Positions 1 through 10,559 of a DNA stretch of 64,000 bases are shown here, in pieces. The translations under genes and the position numbers were made by a program. Location: positions 34,022,129-34,086,128 of the forward strand of contig OX328109.1 in the NCBI GenBank assembly GCA_946811185.2, read 5' to 3'. The notes under the pieces were generated by a model that was given only the letters and a program-made list of their open reading frames with translations, searched no databases and had not been told where the DNA came from. The first letter of the stretch is position 1. Each line of letters begins with the position of its first letter. Source of the stretch: Hippopus hippopus. Taxonomy: Eukaryota > Mollusca > Bivalvia > Cardiida > Cardiidae.

Positions 1-317
1 GCTCAAATGTTGGAATTTGTCTTTGACAGGGTGGAAAACATTCAGGGAAAAGGAGAAAATGCTGGTTACCAGCATTTTCTCCTTTTCCCACAATATTTTC
101 TAAAGGCTCCTTCGTCACACTTGACCAAATTAAAAGCATCTGCAGACGACAATATAAATGTGACTCAAAGGATGCAATTTGCCTTTGACAGGGTTGAAAA
201 CATTGAGGGAAAAGGAGAAAATGCTGGTAACCAGCATTTTCTCCTTTTCCCACAATGTTTTCAAAAGGCTCCTTCGTCAGGGCTGTTTAAAGTCTGGACT
301 GTGTCGTAAAGATTTAA
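1..317 (+). mobile_element. family A MITE, two copies fused
   Basis: First copy 1-118 lacks its right end; second 119-317 lacks its left end and closes at a TTAA (314). Each has the full hairpin. Confidence 0.85.
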
Positions 318-365
318 AGCCCATTAATCAAAAGCAAATGAAATGATTTTGTAATATTTTCACAG

Positions 366-647
366 CTTTGCATCACACTCAACAATATTGAGCATGTGCG
401 ACTGTATTTGGGAGAACTGCCCCAGCTGTTATCATGGGAGTCTGTGACAAGTTCTTTATCAGCGACACATGGTAGTGACGGAGTCGGGAAACAAGCAAGA
501 AACACCTTGCATCGACTGATTGACACATCCAACAGTGAAATCCTAACAAAGAGCTCGCTCCTGTTACGACAGATTGCAGAAAAAATGCGGATAGATATGG
601 CGAAATATATGGAAATATTTACAAGAAAGGAGCCCAATAAACCTTCT
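366..647 (+). CDS. Munc13-like exon a (MUN domain)
   Basis: 94 codons between a TTTTCACAG acceptor and a GTTAGT donor, phase 0 at both ends. Starts LCITLNNIEHVRLYLGELPQ. The family A MITE before it ends only about 49 bp upstream. Confidence 0.85.
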
Positions 648-3600
648 GTTAGTATCTTTTTGTGTTTGATTGCTGAAATTATGTTTCTTTGCTTATTTTA
701 CCTTTTCTAAATGATAAAAAATTAGACATATAAAATTCAAGTATTTGCAGTGGACATATTAGATGAAATTTGTCTTTGAAATGTTAGAAAACATTGTGGG
801 AAATGCTGGTAACCAGCATTTTCTCCTCTTTCCACAATGTATTCTAAAGCCTTCTTCCATTAGATTAGTTAAAACTTGGGATTGTTTTGTAAAATGCCTT
901 TTAATTAAGTCTTTACCAAATAACAAAATTTTGGACTAAACCAAATTGAAAACATCTGTGGACGAAAAATTAAATATAGCTCAAATGATGATTTCTGTTG
1001 TTTGATAGGATAGAAAATATTGTTGGAAAAGCAGAAAATGCCAGCATTTTATCCCTTTCCCACAATGTTTTCAACCAGCATTTAATCCTTTTCCCATAAT
1101 GTTTTCAAACGGCTTCTTTCTCAAGGTTGTTAAAACCCCGGGATTGTGTAGTAAAGTGTTTAGTAATGTTGAAAATGCCATAAAACACTTTTTAATAAAT
1201 CAACTTTTATAATTGCAGTCAGTTGATAAGTTTCTTTGTTATGTCTCCACCAACATGCAGACATTGAACGAACAGTTGATGCCCGATATTTACCCATATA
1301 TGATCGAGCAGCTTTGGATTGTCATTCTACAGAGCCTTGGAAGTCAGATCATAGTTGGGGTAAGTTCTGCATGTTAAGCCCTTTACCACACAATGCCGGG
1401 TTTAATGACTGAAGAAGAAGGCTTTTGAAAACATTGTGGGTAAAGAAGAAAATGCTGGTAAACCAGCATTTTCTCCTTTTCCCACACTGTTTACTATCCT
1501 ATCAAAGACAGAAATTATTCTTCCTGAGGGTCATTAACCATGTATCCCACAATCCTGGGCTTTAATGACCCTGGCAAAGAAAGCTTTTGAAAACATCATG
1601 GGAAAAGGAATAAATGCTGTTTACCTGCATTTTCTCCTTTTCCCACAATATTTTCTATCCTACCAAGAAAAAAATGTTTGTACTCTGCAAATGCTTTCAA
1701 GTTGGACAGTCCTAAAATTTTGTAGTTTGGTAAAGGGTTGAAACTTGGGACTGTTTGGTAAAGGTTAATCTTTTACCAGATAACAAAATTTTAAACTTGT
1801 TTGAATTGAAAGCATTTGCAGACGACAAATGAGATGCTCCTGAAATGATGGGATTTGTCTTTGAAAAAGTAGAAAACATGGTGGAGAAGGCAGATTTATA
1901 ATTAACAGGAGCCTGGTTTAATCCTTATTGGTGGCAGTGGACAGTTTGGAGCGTCCTTTGGTACGGCACTTCAAGAGCTCTGTGAAAGCAAGAAAACACA
2001 TCAATAAGCCAGTGGTTGCCTTTATAACAGAAGTGATACACCATTTAACCCTTTACCACACAATGACGCCTTTTAACACCCCTGAAGAAGAGGCCTTTTG
2101 AAAACATTGTGGGAAAAGGAGAAAATGCTGGTAACCAGCATTTTCTCCTTTTCCCACAAAGTTTTCTACCCTATCAAAGAAAAGTTGCGTCATTTGAGCC
2201 ACTATGAAATTGTCGTCTGCAACTGCTTTCAATTTGGATAGGTCTTAAATTTTGCCTTGTGGTAAAGGGTTAAAGACATAAGATGTTTCAATTCATCAAA
2301 ACTTCCAAATGTTGCAAGTGATTACCGGTTTCTCTCTTTTACAGCAAAGAACAGACTACTATGATCAGATGAAACAGGTATGTGATAAAAAATTTAAATG
2401 TGAATTATATCAGCCATGCTCTGTGAAAAGGGGGTTTAATGCATCTGCAAAAAGTATAGATTCATGTCAGCATGCGTGGACTGCTCAGGCAGACATGGGT
2501 AGACACTTTTTGCCATTTGTAAATTTTCTGCAAGTTAAAACACCATTCTACCTCTAGATTCAGACTACTATGATCAGATGAAATAGGTAAGTGATAGGCT
2601 TGGAAATGTAAATTATATGAGCCATGCTCTGGTAGAAAGGGGTTTAATGTATCTGCAAAGTCGTATTGACCCATGTCAGCCTGCCCAGTCCGGGAATGGG
2701 TCGATAATTTTTGTGATTTGTAAGCTTTCTGCATGTGTAAGGACAAGTCTACCTCATGATATTATTGGTTGTTGGTCAAAATGGATTTTATGGATCCATA
2801 GTTATGTAATGACTTTCATGGTATAATTTATAATGCATCACAGAGATGCATTAAACCCCCTTTTGCCAGAGCATAGCTCATATATACATTTCTTATGTCA
2901 TTATTATTATGTTCGCGAAGTGTGTAATTATGGATAAAGAAGAATGTTTTATAATATTGCTTTCATATTACATATGTTAGTGCTTAACATTGAATGTAGA
3001 ATAGCAGAGATTGATTTCAAACTATTTTTGTGCACATTTTTTGTTTATCAAACAACAAAATTTTAGACTCATTGAAATTGAAAGCTTTTGCAAAAAAAAC
3101 AATTTTTTATGTGGTTCAAATCGTGGAATTTGTCTCCTGATGGTTAGAAAACATTGTTGGAAAAGGAGAAAATGCTGGTTACCAGCATTTTCTTCTTTTC
3201 CCACAATATTTTCAAAAGGATAATAAGAAAAGTGCTTTTTGCTTCACATCAAAATTGAATACATTTATTTACAACTTGGCCATGCTTTGTGGAAAGGGGG
3301 TTTAATGCATCTGCAAAAAGTACTGACCAAGGTCAGCCTGCTCAGTCCATGCAGGCTGACCTGGGTTGAAACTTCTTGCTACTTTTTCAGCATGTCAAGG
3401 GACCAGTTTACCATTTGATACAGATTGTTGTGAGACAAAATGGACTTTACGGATCCATTAGCGTAGAATGACTTGATCAGAATGATGGACCAGGAATATG
3501 CATAAAGCCCACTTTGGCAGAGCACCATGCACTCAGTTAATGCAAACTTTTCCCTAATTTTAGCATCTGAGGGCCTTACGATCCTTCTTCCAGCAGTCTG

Positions 3601-6600
3601 GTCTTCAGGATACTAAACTTCACTCATATTTGTACCATGACTTTAAGACGCGTCTCGATTTGAACTCCAGAAAGTCCGAGGATCTGATGTTGCTTTATAT
3701 GAAAGAGCTTTCTACAGATATGGTATGTATGATGAGGGTTTTACATGTATGTAATGATATTTCGATAAATAAAACTGTTCATTACATTGATTGGAAACTT
3801 CTGTGAGAAGGCAGCCAGTGGCTTTGAAAAAAGACTAGATATTTCCTTGCAGCATACAAGATAATGCTCAAATGGCTGCATTTTACTCTGAAAGAGAAGA
3901 AAACCTTGATTATTTTAAAAAGGTGTTTTCCTTGGATTGTTTATTCTTTACCAAATAAAATTTTAGACTTGTCCAAATTGAAAGCATTAAATTAAATTAA
4001 TGCTCCTTACTTTGATAGGGTAGAAAGCATTGTGGGTAGAGGAGAAAAATGATCATTTTCTCCATTTCCCATGTTTTCAAAAGGCAATTAGGTGGTAAGA
4101 ACTTGGCATTGTGTGGTAAAAGGTTTAACACGGAATCGTATGGTAAATGGCAAATTCTCTACCAGCTATCAAATTTTACATATGTCAATATTGGAGAAAT
4201 TTTACAAGTGACATATTTACTTTAGCTCAAATAATGGGATTTCTTCTTCGAAAAGGTTAAAAACATTTTTGACGAAGGAGAGAATGCTGGTTAGCAGCAT
4301 TTTCTCTTCATCCCAAAATACTCTTTAAAAGCCTAAAAATTTATCTTAAAATGTGATTACTTTATTAATTTTGTGACATTCTAATATATTTCAGACAACA
4401 CCACCAGAATGTTATGGACATCTTGCATTTAAAGCAGCTTACATGGAGGAGACACGGGGCAATATGACCATATTTGTTACAGGTATGGAGAGTTTTACAT
4501 GTTTAGCTCCGCTCTTTTGGAAGAAAACCCAGGTATTGTCTAGCCCTGTCCATGTATGCAGTGGCAGCATCATTGGTGCCATGCCAAAAACTTTGACATT
4601 GTTTGAGATCTCTGTCATTACTGATGATATCAACCCTTTTAGCACCTCGTGCAAAAACAGCGCCTGAATGCATCAATACTGGTTCAAATGTGCCTGAATC
4701 ATTTGGGTGTTTATCTGTACAGCATCTAACCATAACAGCTGATCATTATATACAAGTATGAATTTCTGTGTTATACTTGAGTCTAGGATGTTTTTTGATT
4801 TCATTAGTAATTTAACCCTTTACCACATGGCAAAATTTAAGACCTATCCAAATTGAAAGCATTTGCAGACGACAATTTCATAGTGGCTCAAATGACGCAA
4901 CTTTTCTTTGATAGGGTAGAAAACTTTGTGGGAAAAGGAGAAAATGCTGGTTACCAGCATTTTCTCCTTTTCCCACAATGTTTTCAAAAGGCCTCTTTTT
5001 TAGGGGCGTCAAAAGGCGTCATTGTGTGGTAAAGGGTTAAATTGCCTTTGCCATGCTTTCTGAGTTGTAATGTCTCATTATCTTGCATTTGTCTGAAATG
5101 ACAACCTATGGTGAAAAACGGCTTGTCCAGACCTAAATTTCACTGGTTTTCAAGAATTTTCAAATCCTGAAATGTTGCTTCTGACCCAAGGAGGAATCCT
5201 ATAGTTTTTGGTCAACCAAGGTGAAAGGTCAAGGTCACTGCAGACAGTTCTAGTTTCCTTCAGGAAGAACAAGTCTTTTCTGGTTATACAATGTACTTGA
5301 ATCAGTCTTAGTCTGTCTAAACAATCAGCTTCTTTGTAGAAATATAATTATGGAATATAAGGTTATTATTTACAGATCAGTTTCTACACATTTCTGATTG
5401 GATTTTCACCCACATGCTCTGGGTCTTGTAGCAAACCTCTTGAATTTGAAAGCATTGTTGCAAAAGGGAAAATCACTAAAATCAGCATTGTTTCCCTTCA
5501 ACCACAATGTTTTCATTCATATCCATGTATTAATTGAGAAACATAATTTCAGACACAATCAAATTTAAAGCGCTTTTAAACAAGCAATTTTATATGGCTC
5601 AAAGGTTTATCTTTTTATTCAAAAGGGTAGCAAACAATGTTGGTATTAAGGAAAAAATTATAGCATTAAACATTTTGTCCTTTCCCCACATTGCTTTCAG
5701 ATCATTGAATTTACACAGGATTATGTGGTAAAGATTTAACCCTTTACCAAACAACAAAATTTTAGACAAGTCTAAAGGGTTGAAAACATTGTGGGAAAAG
5801 GAGAAAATGCTGGTCACCAGCATTTTCTCCTTTTTCCACAAAGTTTCCAAAAGCCTTTTTCCTTAGGATCATTAGAATATGGGATTGTGTGGTAAAGGGT
5901 TCAAAGAAATTTCATGGCAGACTATTCATATTTTACAAAAATGTTTTCAAAGTCATCTGCTGCAAAATTATTTCCGGAGTTAATCCCTTTTTGAAACAAT
6001 CCACAGTGTTTTAACAACCCTGAAGACGGAGGCTTTTGAAAACATTGTGGGAAAAGGAGAAAATGCTGGTAAACAGCTAAACAGCATTTTCTCCTTTTTC
6101 CAACATTGTTTTCTGCCCTTTGAGAAATAGATTTAAATTTTCAATCTTTTCTTCAGTATTACGAGGAAATGACCTTCCAGGACTAGACTCGTCAGGGTTC
6201 AGTGACCCTTACGTACAGGTCAGCCTACAGCCACAGGTTTTGTTTGCTTGGTCAAGATCACAGAGAACTCATATCGTCAAACAGACATTGAATCCTGTGT
6301 TTAATGTCACATTTCAGTTGTAAGTATTGACCGATGACCAAACCTGTACCAAACCTGGCTGAAATGTTTGAATTAAGTGTGGCCTATCCCATTGGACTTG
6401 TCTTTGAAAGGATATAAAACATAATGGGAAAGGAGAAAGTGTTAGTTACAATTTTAGTTTTCTCTCTTAATGTTCTCAAAAGTCTTTTTTGCGGGCTCTA
6501 AAAAAACATATATTTATTTGATAAAGGGTTAAAATTTGACAGTATCCTTTAAAAACTAATCATTGATAATGGTTGGATCAGAACACTTATTTAATTTAGC

Positions 6601-9419
6601 AGCATAATCTCATTACTTAACACTTTACCAGACAATAAAATTTTAGACTGTTCCAAATTGAAAGCATTAGCAGACGACAAAATTAAAGTGACCCAAAAAT
6701 CGAAATTTGTTTTGGGAAGGGTAGAAAACATTGTGGGAAAAGGAGAAAATGCTGGTTACCAGCATTTTCTCATTTTCCCACAATGCTTTCAAAAGGCTTC
6801 TTTCACAGACTCGTAAAAACCAGGGATTGTTTGGTTAAGAGTTAAGTTAAGCCAGTCAATTGGTAAAATTTGAATTTTATCATATACAAATATGTTTTCC
6901 AGCTCATGCATTGCAGAGAAAATCAGATATTTGTACATGTATTTACACTGTGTCAAAATGAGTTCCAAGTTTGGTATAATGACGCAACCTGTGATTTAAC
7001 TACTTTTAATTTGCTTTTTGATTTGATTGGCCAAAATGTTATGTTAAAATATTTATCTGCCATTCATAGAAAAAATGTTTTCACCTTCTTTATAGCTATT
7101 TGGTTATTTTTTTAAATTTCTTAGCATTTTTGGATGAAATTGTCCATAATTCTAATATTTTGTTGTTTGAGTTTGTAGGTATATAACAGCAATGAAAGAT
7201 ACAACTACTATATCATAAAACAAGTATTACGTTGTAATAACTTTGCTGCAGCTTGTATTTGCTTCTGGTAGCACAAGAACATTTTTACATCTTGCTGACT
7301 GTACAGTCTCACGCAATATGAAATTTTCTCACGGCCCTTGTAGCAAATACAACAAGCCTTAGGAAAGTTACTGCAGATAAGCAAAATCCACTGCAGATAA
7401 GCAAAATCCACTGTATAACATAATATTCCATATTTATTTTGTTGATGTTTGAAACCATTTAAGATATTATTTTCTTTGTTTCCTTTTAGTCCAAACATTT
7501 CCAAAGAGTACTTGAACATGCAGGGATCTAGTATTCTCTTAACTGTGTATGATTATGACACGATCGGTTGGGATGACTTTGCTGGCGAAGTTATCCTACA
7601 TATTCCATCCTTACCGAAAATCGACATCAATAACTCAATAGACAAGATCCCTGCAGTAATCATGCCATTGAAACGACCCCAGAAGCCCTTTGATGGACCC
7701 TTTGCAGTAAGTTGAAAAATTTCAATACTCTTTGCTTGGCTCTTTACCACAAAGCAGAATTTTAGACTTGCCCAGATTGTAAGCATTTTCAGTCAACAAA
7801 TTACATTTTGATCATATGATTGGATCTTTGACAGGTTAGAAAACATTGTCGGTAATGGTTACCAGCATTTTCTCCTTTTCCCACAATATTTTCAAAAGCT
7901 TTCTTTTTCAATGTTGTTTAAATTTGGGATCGTGTGGTAAAAGGTAAACATTTCATGACAAGGTGTTTGCTAACAGTGTGAATTTTTACATCACCATTTT
8001 GGGATCACAATGTACAGATATAAGATCACTGCATAATGATGTATAGATTAACTCATTACCAAACGACAAAATTTTAGATTGGTCCAAATTGAAAGCATTT
8101 GCAGACGACAAAATAAAAGTGACTGAAAATTTGAAATTTGTATTGAAGAGGAGAGAAAACATTGTGGGAAAAGGAGAAAATGCTGGTTACCAGCATTTTC
8201 TCCTTTTCCCACAATGTTTTCTAAAGGCTTCTTTCTCAGGGTCGTCAAAAGTAGGGATTGTGTGGTAATGGATTAATGCATAGAATAAAAGCAAGCACAG
8301 CAGACTGAAACAGCCATTTGTCTTAGCACCTCAATTTTCCCACCATTTTTCTGTGTAGTGTAAAAAAACAAAAACCATATTGTTGTCCTCAGTGAGTATA
8401 TGTAAAATCTTTTAAAGGGACATAAAACCAGATGAGAAAGTTTATATTTTGTAAGGATAAATTGAAAGGACTTGTTTTTTTACGCTTAATTGGGAAAAAC
8501 AACAATAATAAAAAGGCTTTGGTAGGACTCAAATCCACTACTCTCAAAACTATAATCTGCAGCTCAACCCAAGGAGCTATGCAGGCATCAACAAATTGCT
8601 ATGTTAAGAATGTATTTACCCCATTTACACAAAAACGCTATACCAAAAACTCAATACTTCCAGGTATTTTCTTCATACATTACTATCTATGCTTTAAATT
8701 TTAAAGCAATCTTTGCACAATGTATGAAACTTAGCAATCCTTGTTAGGAATTTCTACAAAAAAAAGGGTTGATGAACAAGGTATCTGGTTTCATGTGCCT
8801 ATAAAGGCACATTGCATTTTTCATTAGTAAAATGAAATACTTTGTGGGAAAAGGAGTATTTTGTCATATGCAATTGCTTATAAGCTGTTAGGTGTGGGGG
8901 CATCAAAAGCTGTAGAGGTGTAAAGAAATATTGAGGATTTAGCTTGGGGTTTTCATTAACGCAAAAACCAGTGACTGGTTACCAACAAGTACAGATTAAT
9001 AGTACGAGGTAAATCTCTACCACATACTGTCATGTTTTCACAACCCTCAGCAGGAAGACTTTTGAAAACACTGTGGGAAAAGGAGAAAAAGCTGGTAACT
9101 AGCATATTCTCCCTTTCCCACAGTGTTTTCTACTCTTTCAGAAACAAATCCCATTATTTGAGCCACATTTGTCATCTGCAAATACTCTCAGTTTTGACGA
9201 GTCAAAAATTCTGTCTACTGGTGAAGAATCAAAACATATATTTATCTTTGTTTTTCTATACATACACAGATATTGAGTCAGAGAGAGTGGGACAGGACAG
9301 CCAAGTCATTTGTCGGAGATAGACTTCGATTTATAGAACGACAGCCCACAAGGACAGATAAAGGAAATCATAATGACAAGGGAATTTTCTCCTCTTTTTT
9401 CTCGAGTGTGTTCCATTAG
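366..9419 (+). CDS. Munc13-family protein (BAIAP3/UNC13D-like), C-terminal 410 aa, 8 exons
   Basis: Exons 366-647, 1219-1359, 2345-2377, 3564-3722, 4395-4482, 6157-6319, 7490-7706 and 9270-9419 join in one open frame (410 aa, stop TAG at 9417). The first four encode the end of a MUN domain (for example NNIEHVRLYLGELPQLLSW and LNEQLMPDIYPYMIEQLW). The next three encode a C2 domain: YGHLAFKAAYMEETRGN, then VLRGNDLPGLDSSGFSDPYV, then VYDYDTIGWDDFAGEV. All five aspartates expected for calcium binding in C2 domains are present. The tail IL-SQREWDRTAKSFVGDRLRF resembles the short C-terminal extension of BAIAP3/Munc13-4. Known family role: calcium-regulated docking and priming of dense-core or secretory vesicles through the MUN domain and SNAREs. 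The N-terminal C2 domain and most of the MUN domain must lie upstream of the window. I cannot decide between the BAIAP3 and UNC13D orthology groups without a tree. Confidence 0.88.
710..895 (+). mobile_element. family A MITE, shortened
   Basis: Hairpin stem shortened to GGGAAATGCTGG/CCAGCATTTTCTCC; recognisable right arm, diverged left arm. Confidence 0.7.
905..1163 (+). mobile_element. family A MITE with doubled right hairpin arm
   Basis: TTAA at 905, TTTACCAAATAACAAAATTT left end. The segment CCAGCATTT...CCCA(C/T)AATGTTTTC is present twice in tandem. Confidence 0.8.
1219..1359 (+). CDS. Munc13-like exon b (MUN domain)
   Basis: 47 codons, acceptor TTTATAATTGCAG, donor GTAAGT. Encodes SVDKFLCYVSTNMQTLNEQL..., matching the Munc13 block usually read as YLDxxLxxLNxxL...LW. 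A family A MITE starts 14 bp after the exon. Confidence 0.85.
1374..1768 (-). mobile_element. family A MITE cluster (truncated copy, nearly full copy, tail)
   Basis: Reverse-orientation copy 1374-1520, a second 1534-1741, then a lone right-end piece to TTAA at 1765. Starts 14 bp downstream of Munc13-like exon b. Confidence 0.8.
1765..1890 (+). mobile_element. family A MITE, left half
   Basis: TTAATCTTTTACCAGATAAC start, shares its TTAA with the preceding copy; broken inside the hairpin. Confidence 0.75.
2045..2273 (-). mobile_element. family A MITE, full length
   Basis: 221 bp between TTAA at 2045-2048 and 2270-2273; full hairpin. Confidence 0.93.
2345..2377 (+). CDS. Munc13-like micro-exon c (11 codons)
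   Basis: QRTDYYDQMKQ between TCTCTCTTTTACAG and GTATGT. It joins exon b to exon d in phase and supplies the helix start RTDYYDQMKQHLRALRSFF. A mutated second copy of this exon lies at 2566-2588. Confidence 0.75.
2411..2556 (+). mobile_element. family C MITE, left part
   Basis: AGCCATGCTCTGTGAAAAGG start and degenerate hairpin; truncated where the duplicated micro-exon starts. Confidence 0.8.
2560..2595 (+). pseudogene. duplicated copy of micro-exon c with a stop codon
   Basis: ATTCAGACTACTATGATCAG repeats the acceptor-proximal part of exon c, followed by ATGAAATAG and GTAAGT. The terminal CAG codon has become TAG, so its inclusion would truncate the protein. The duplication also carries the flanking start of a family C MITE, so it arose as a tandem copy of about 215 bp. 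Confidence 0.75.
2620..2882 (+). mobile_element. family C MITE, nearly full length
   Basis: TIRs GAGCCATGCTCTGG and CCAGAGCATAGCTC. Carries the internal ATGGATCCATA box seen in other copies; the hairpin is partly lost. Confidence 0.85.
3040..3222 (+). mobile_element. family A MITE, ends eroded
   Basis: ATCAAACAACAAAATTTTAG left arm and full hairpin; the right end is missing after AAAAGGATAA. Confidence 0.82.
3278..3533 (+). mobile_element. family C MITE, full length
   Basis: GCCATGCTTTGTGG...GGCAGAGCACCATGC ends; hairpin GACCAAGGTCAGCCTGC/GCAGGCTGACCTGGGT. Ends about 30 bp before Munc13-like exon d. Confidence 0.85.
3564..3722 (+). CDS. Munc13-like exon d (end of MUN domain)
   Basis: 53 codons, acceptor TTTTCCCTAATTTTAG, donor GTATGT. 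Encodes HLRALRSFFQQSGLQDTKLH... with the helix LYHDFKTRLDLNSRKSEDL. A family C MITE ends about 30 bp upstream. Confidence 0.85.
3941..4128 (+). mobile_element. family A MITE, shortened hairpin
   Basis: Left TTCTTTACCAAATAAAATTT, hairpin apex changed to AAAATGATCATTTT, right end GTGTGGTAAAAGGTTTAA. Confidence 0.8.
4153..4340 (+). mobile_element. family A MITE, strongly diverged
   Basis: Hairpin GAGAATGCTGG/GCAGCATTTTCTC still pairs although the arms have drifted. Confidence 0.7.
4395..4482 (+). CDS. Munc13-like exon e (MUN-C2 linker, first C2 strand)
   Basis: 88 nt, acceptor ATATATTTCAG, ends in phase 1 at GTATGG. TTPPECYGHLAFKAAYMEE leads into the first beta strand, GNMTIFVT. Confidence 0.85.
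4812..5040 (+). mobile_element. family A MITE, full length
   Basis: 221 bp between TTAA 4812-4815 and 5037-5040. Good reference copy for the family. Confidence 0.95.
5185..5265 (+). repeat. fragment of pearl-like core repeat
   Basis: CCAAGGAGGAATCCTATAGT...AAAGGTCAAGGTCACTG resembles one core unit of the P2/P3 elements. Confidence 0.55.
5440..5903 (+). mobile_element. family A MITE cluster, three copies, two sharing one TTAA
   Basis: Degenerate hairpin 5440-5520; copy 5530-5739; copy 5736-5903 with a shortened left arm. The last two abut at a single TTAA (5736-5739). Confidence 0.8.
5980..6125 (-). mobile_element. family A MITE, right part missing
   Basis: Starts at TTAA 5980; hairpin loop has a duplicated AAACAGCT. 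Stops about 32 bp before the exon f acceptor. Confidence 0.82.
6157..6319 (+). CDS. Munc13-like exon f (C2 loop 1)
   Basis: 163 nt, phase 1 to phase 2, acceptor TCTTTTCTTCAG, donor GTAAGT. Encodes VLRGNDLPGLDSSGFSDPYV, with the two loop-1 aspartates. A family A hairpin copy ends about 32 bp upstream of the acceptor. Confidence 0.9.
6375..6532 (+). mobile_element. family A MITE, diverged
   Basis: GGATATAAAACATAATGGGA and closing GATAAAGGGTTAA; hairpin decayed. Confidence 0.65.
6617..6845 (+). mobile_element. family A MITE, full length
   Basis: 221 bp between TTAA 6617-6620 and 6842-6845. Confidence 0.93.
7490..7706 (+). CDS. Munc13-like exon g (C2 loop 3)
   Basis: 217 nt, acceptor TTTGTTTCCTTTTAG, donor GTAAGT. 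Encodes PNISKEYLNMQGSSILLTVY then DYDTIGWDDFAGE with the three loop-3 aspartates, and ends PLKRPQKPFDGPFA. Confidence 0.9.
7738..7946 (+). mobile_element. family A MITE, hairpin left arm deleted
   Basis: Ends CTTTACCACAAAGC and GTGTGGTAAAAGG are kept; only the right hairpin arm is complete. Confidence 0.8.
8048..8276 (+). mobile_element. family A MITE, full length
   Basis: 221 bp between TTAA 8048-8051 and 8273-8276. Confidence 0.93.
8277..9007 (+). other. intron DNA, mostly unassigned
   Basis: AT-rich; a decayed family A relic near 8830-8925 (AAATACTTTGTGGGAAAAGG). No exon or other repeat recognised. Confidence 0.5.
9008..9235 (-). mobile_element. family A MITE, nearly full, ends mutated
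   Basis: Full hairpin; TTAA replaced by GGTA/ATCA at the ends. Confidence 0.82.
9270..9419 (+). CDS. Munc13-like terminal exon h
   Basis: 49 codons plus TAG, acceptor TACATACACAG. Encodes ILSQREWDRTAKSFVGDRLR and ends FSSFFSSVFH. A pearl-like repeat begins about 11 bp after the stop, so it probably forms part of the 3' UTR. Confidence 0.8.
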   Translation: MLSQREWDRTAKSFVGDRLRFIERQPTRTDKGNHNDKGIFSSFFSSVFH

Positions 9420-9429
9420 CCATAAACTT

Positions 9430-10546
9430 TTTATATGCCCGTCGAAGACGGGACGTATTATGGGATCACCCATGGCGTACGGGCGGGCGTCTGGGCGGGC
9501 GTCCGGGTGTCAAGATGGGCTAGCGGGCGGGCAGCAGCGTCCAGTTCTTTGTCCGGAGCATAACTTCATCATCTCCGGTTGGATTAACTTGAAAATTGGC
9601 ATTTGTGTTTGTTGCAATAATACGGAGTGCAGTGCGAAAGAACCATAACTCTACCTTGTGCTGTCTTTGAGTTATTTTCCTTTGATTGTGATTTTTACAG
9701 CATTTTCTGCTTGTTCGGAATATAACTTTGTCATCTCTAGTCTGAACATCTTCGAATTTGGTATGCATGATTGTTGAAAAATTACGGAGTGCAGTGCACA
9801 AGAACCATAACTCTTCATAGCACGAATTTTGAGTTTTTCCCCTTTGATCTTCATTTTTATAGCATTTCTTGCTTGTCCAGAGCATAACTTTGTCATCTTA
9901 AGTAGGAATGACTTGAAATATGGTATGCTTATTTGTTACAATATTTGGAAGTGCAGTGCGCAAGAATTGTAACTCTACCTCGTGCTGTCTTTGAGTTATT
10001 TCCCTTTGATCGTCATTTTTACAGCATTTAGTGCTTGTCCGGAATATAACTCATTTCAAGTCAGAACGACTTCAAACTTGGTATGCATGTTTGTTGCAAT
10101 ATTACGGAGTACAGTGCGCAAGAACAATAACTCTACCTAGCGCTGATTTTGAGTAATTCCACTTTGATTTTCATTATTTCAGTATTTCTTGCTTGTCAAG
10201 AATGGAACTTTGTCACCTCAAGTCAAATTGACTTGAGACTCGGTAAACATGGTTGTTCCAGTTACAAAAAATGCAATGCACTGGAGCCGTAACCTTACCT
10301 AATGCCCTTTTTGAATCATTCCCTATTCATTTTTTTTAACAGCTTTTCATGCTTCTCTACAATATAACTTTGTCTTTTCATGTTGGAATGACCTGAAACT
10401 TTATATGCATGTTTCCTTAACATTACAGGAGACATTCATGCCTATTTCAATCACTAACATGATTTCTGCTGCACTACTATTTTCTTCTACCTGCCCTTTA
10501 CGATTATTATCCCCCCTCGACAACTGGCGGTGGGACGGGCGTATCT
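9430..10546 (+). mobile_element. P1: pearl/Helentron-like element with six ~160-bp core repeats
   Basis: Begins with the hairpin CCCGTCGAAGACGGG and GC-rich GGGCGGGCG tandem, then six units marked by GxATAACTTTGTCATCT at about 9555, 9716, 9876, 10037, 10195 and 10354 (period 158-161). Closes with CTCGACAACTGGCGGTGGGA. Core length equals that described for bivalve pearl elements. Confidence 0.75.
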
Positions 10547-10559
10547 TGCAACTATTTGC

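Noticed and set aside
7..309. Many small ORFs with a recurring [24 protein letters not shown] peptide
   Set aside because: These are translations of the family A hairpin in different copies and strands; no conserved start, stop or frame.
1905..2042. Candidate extra Munc13-like exon (LERPLVRHFKSSVKARKHIN in one frame)
   Set aside because: No frame is open from a usable acceptor to a donor. Exons b and c join in phase without it, and the sequence does not resemble the expected MUN segment. It may be a decayed exon or unrelated fragment.
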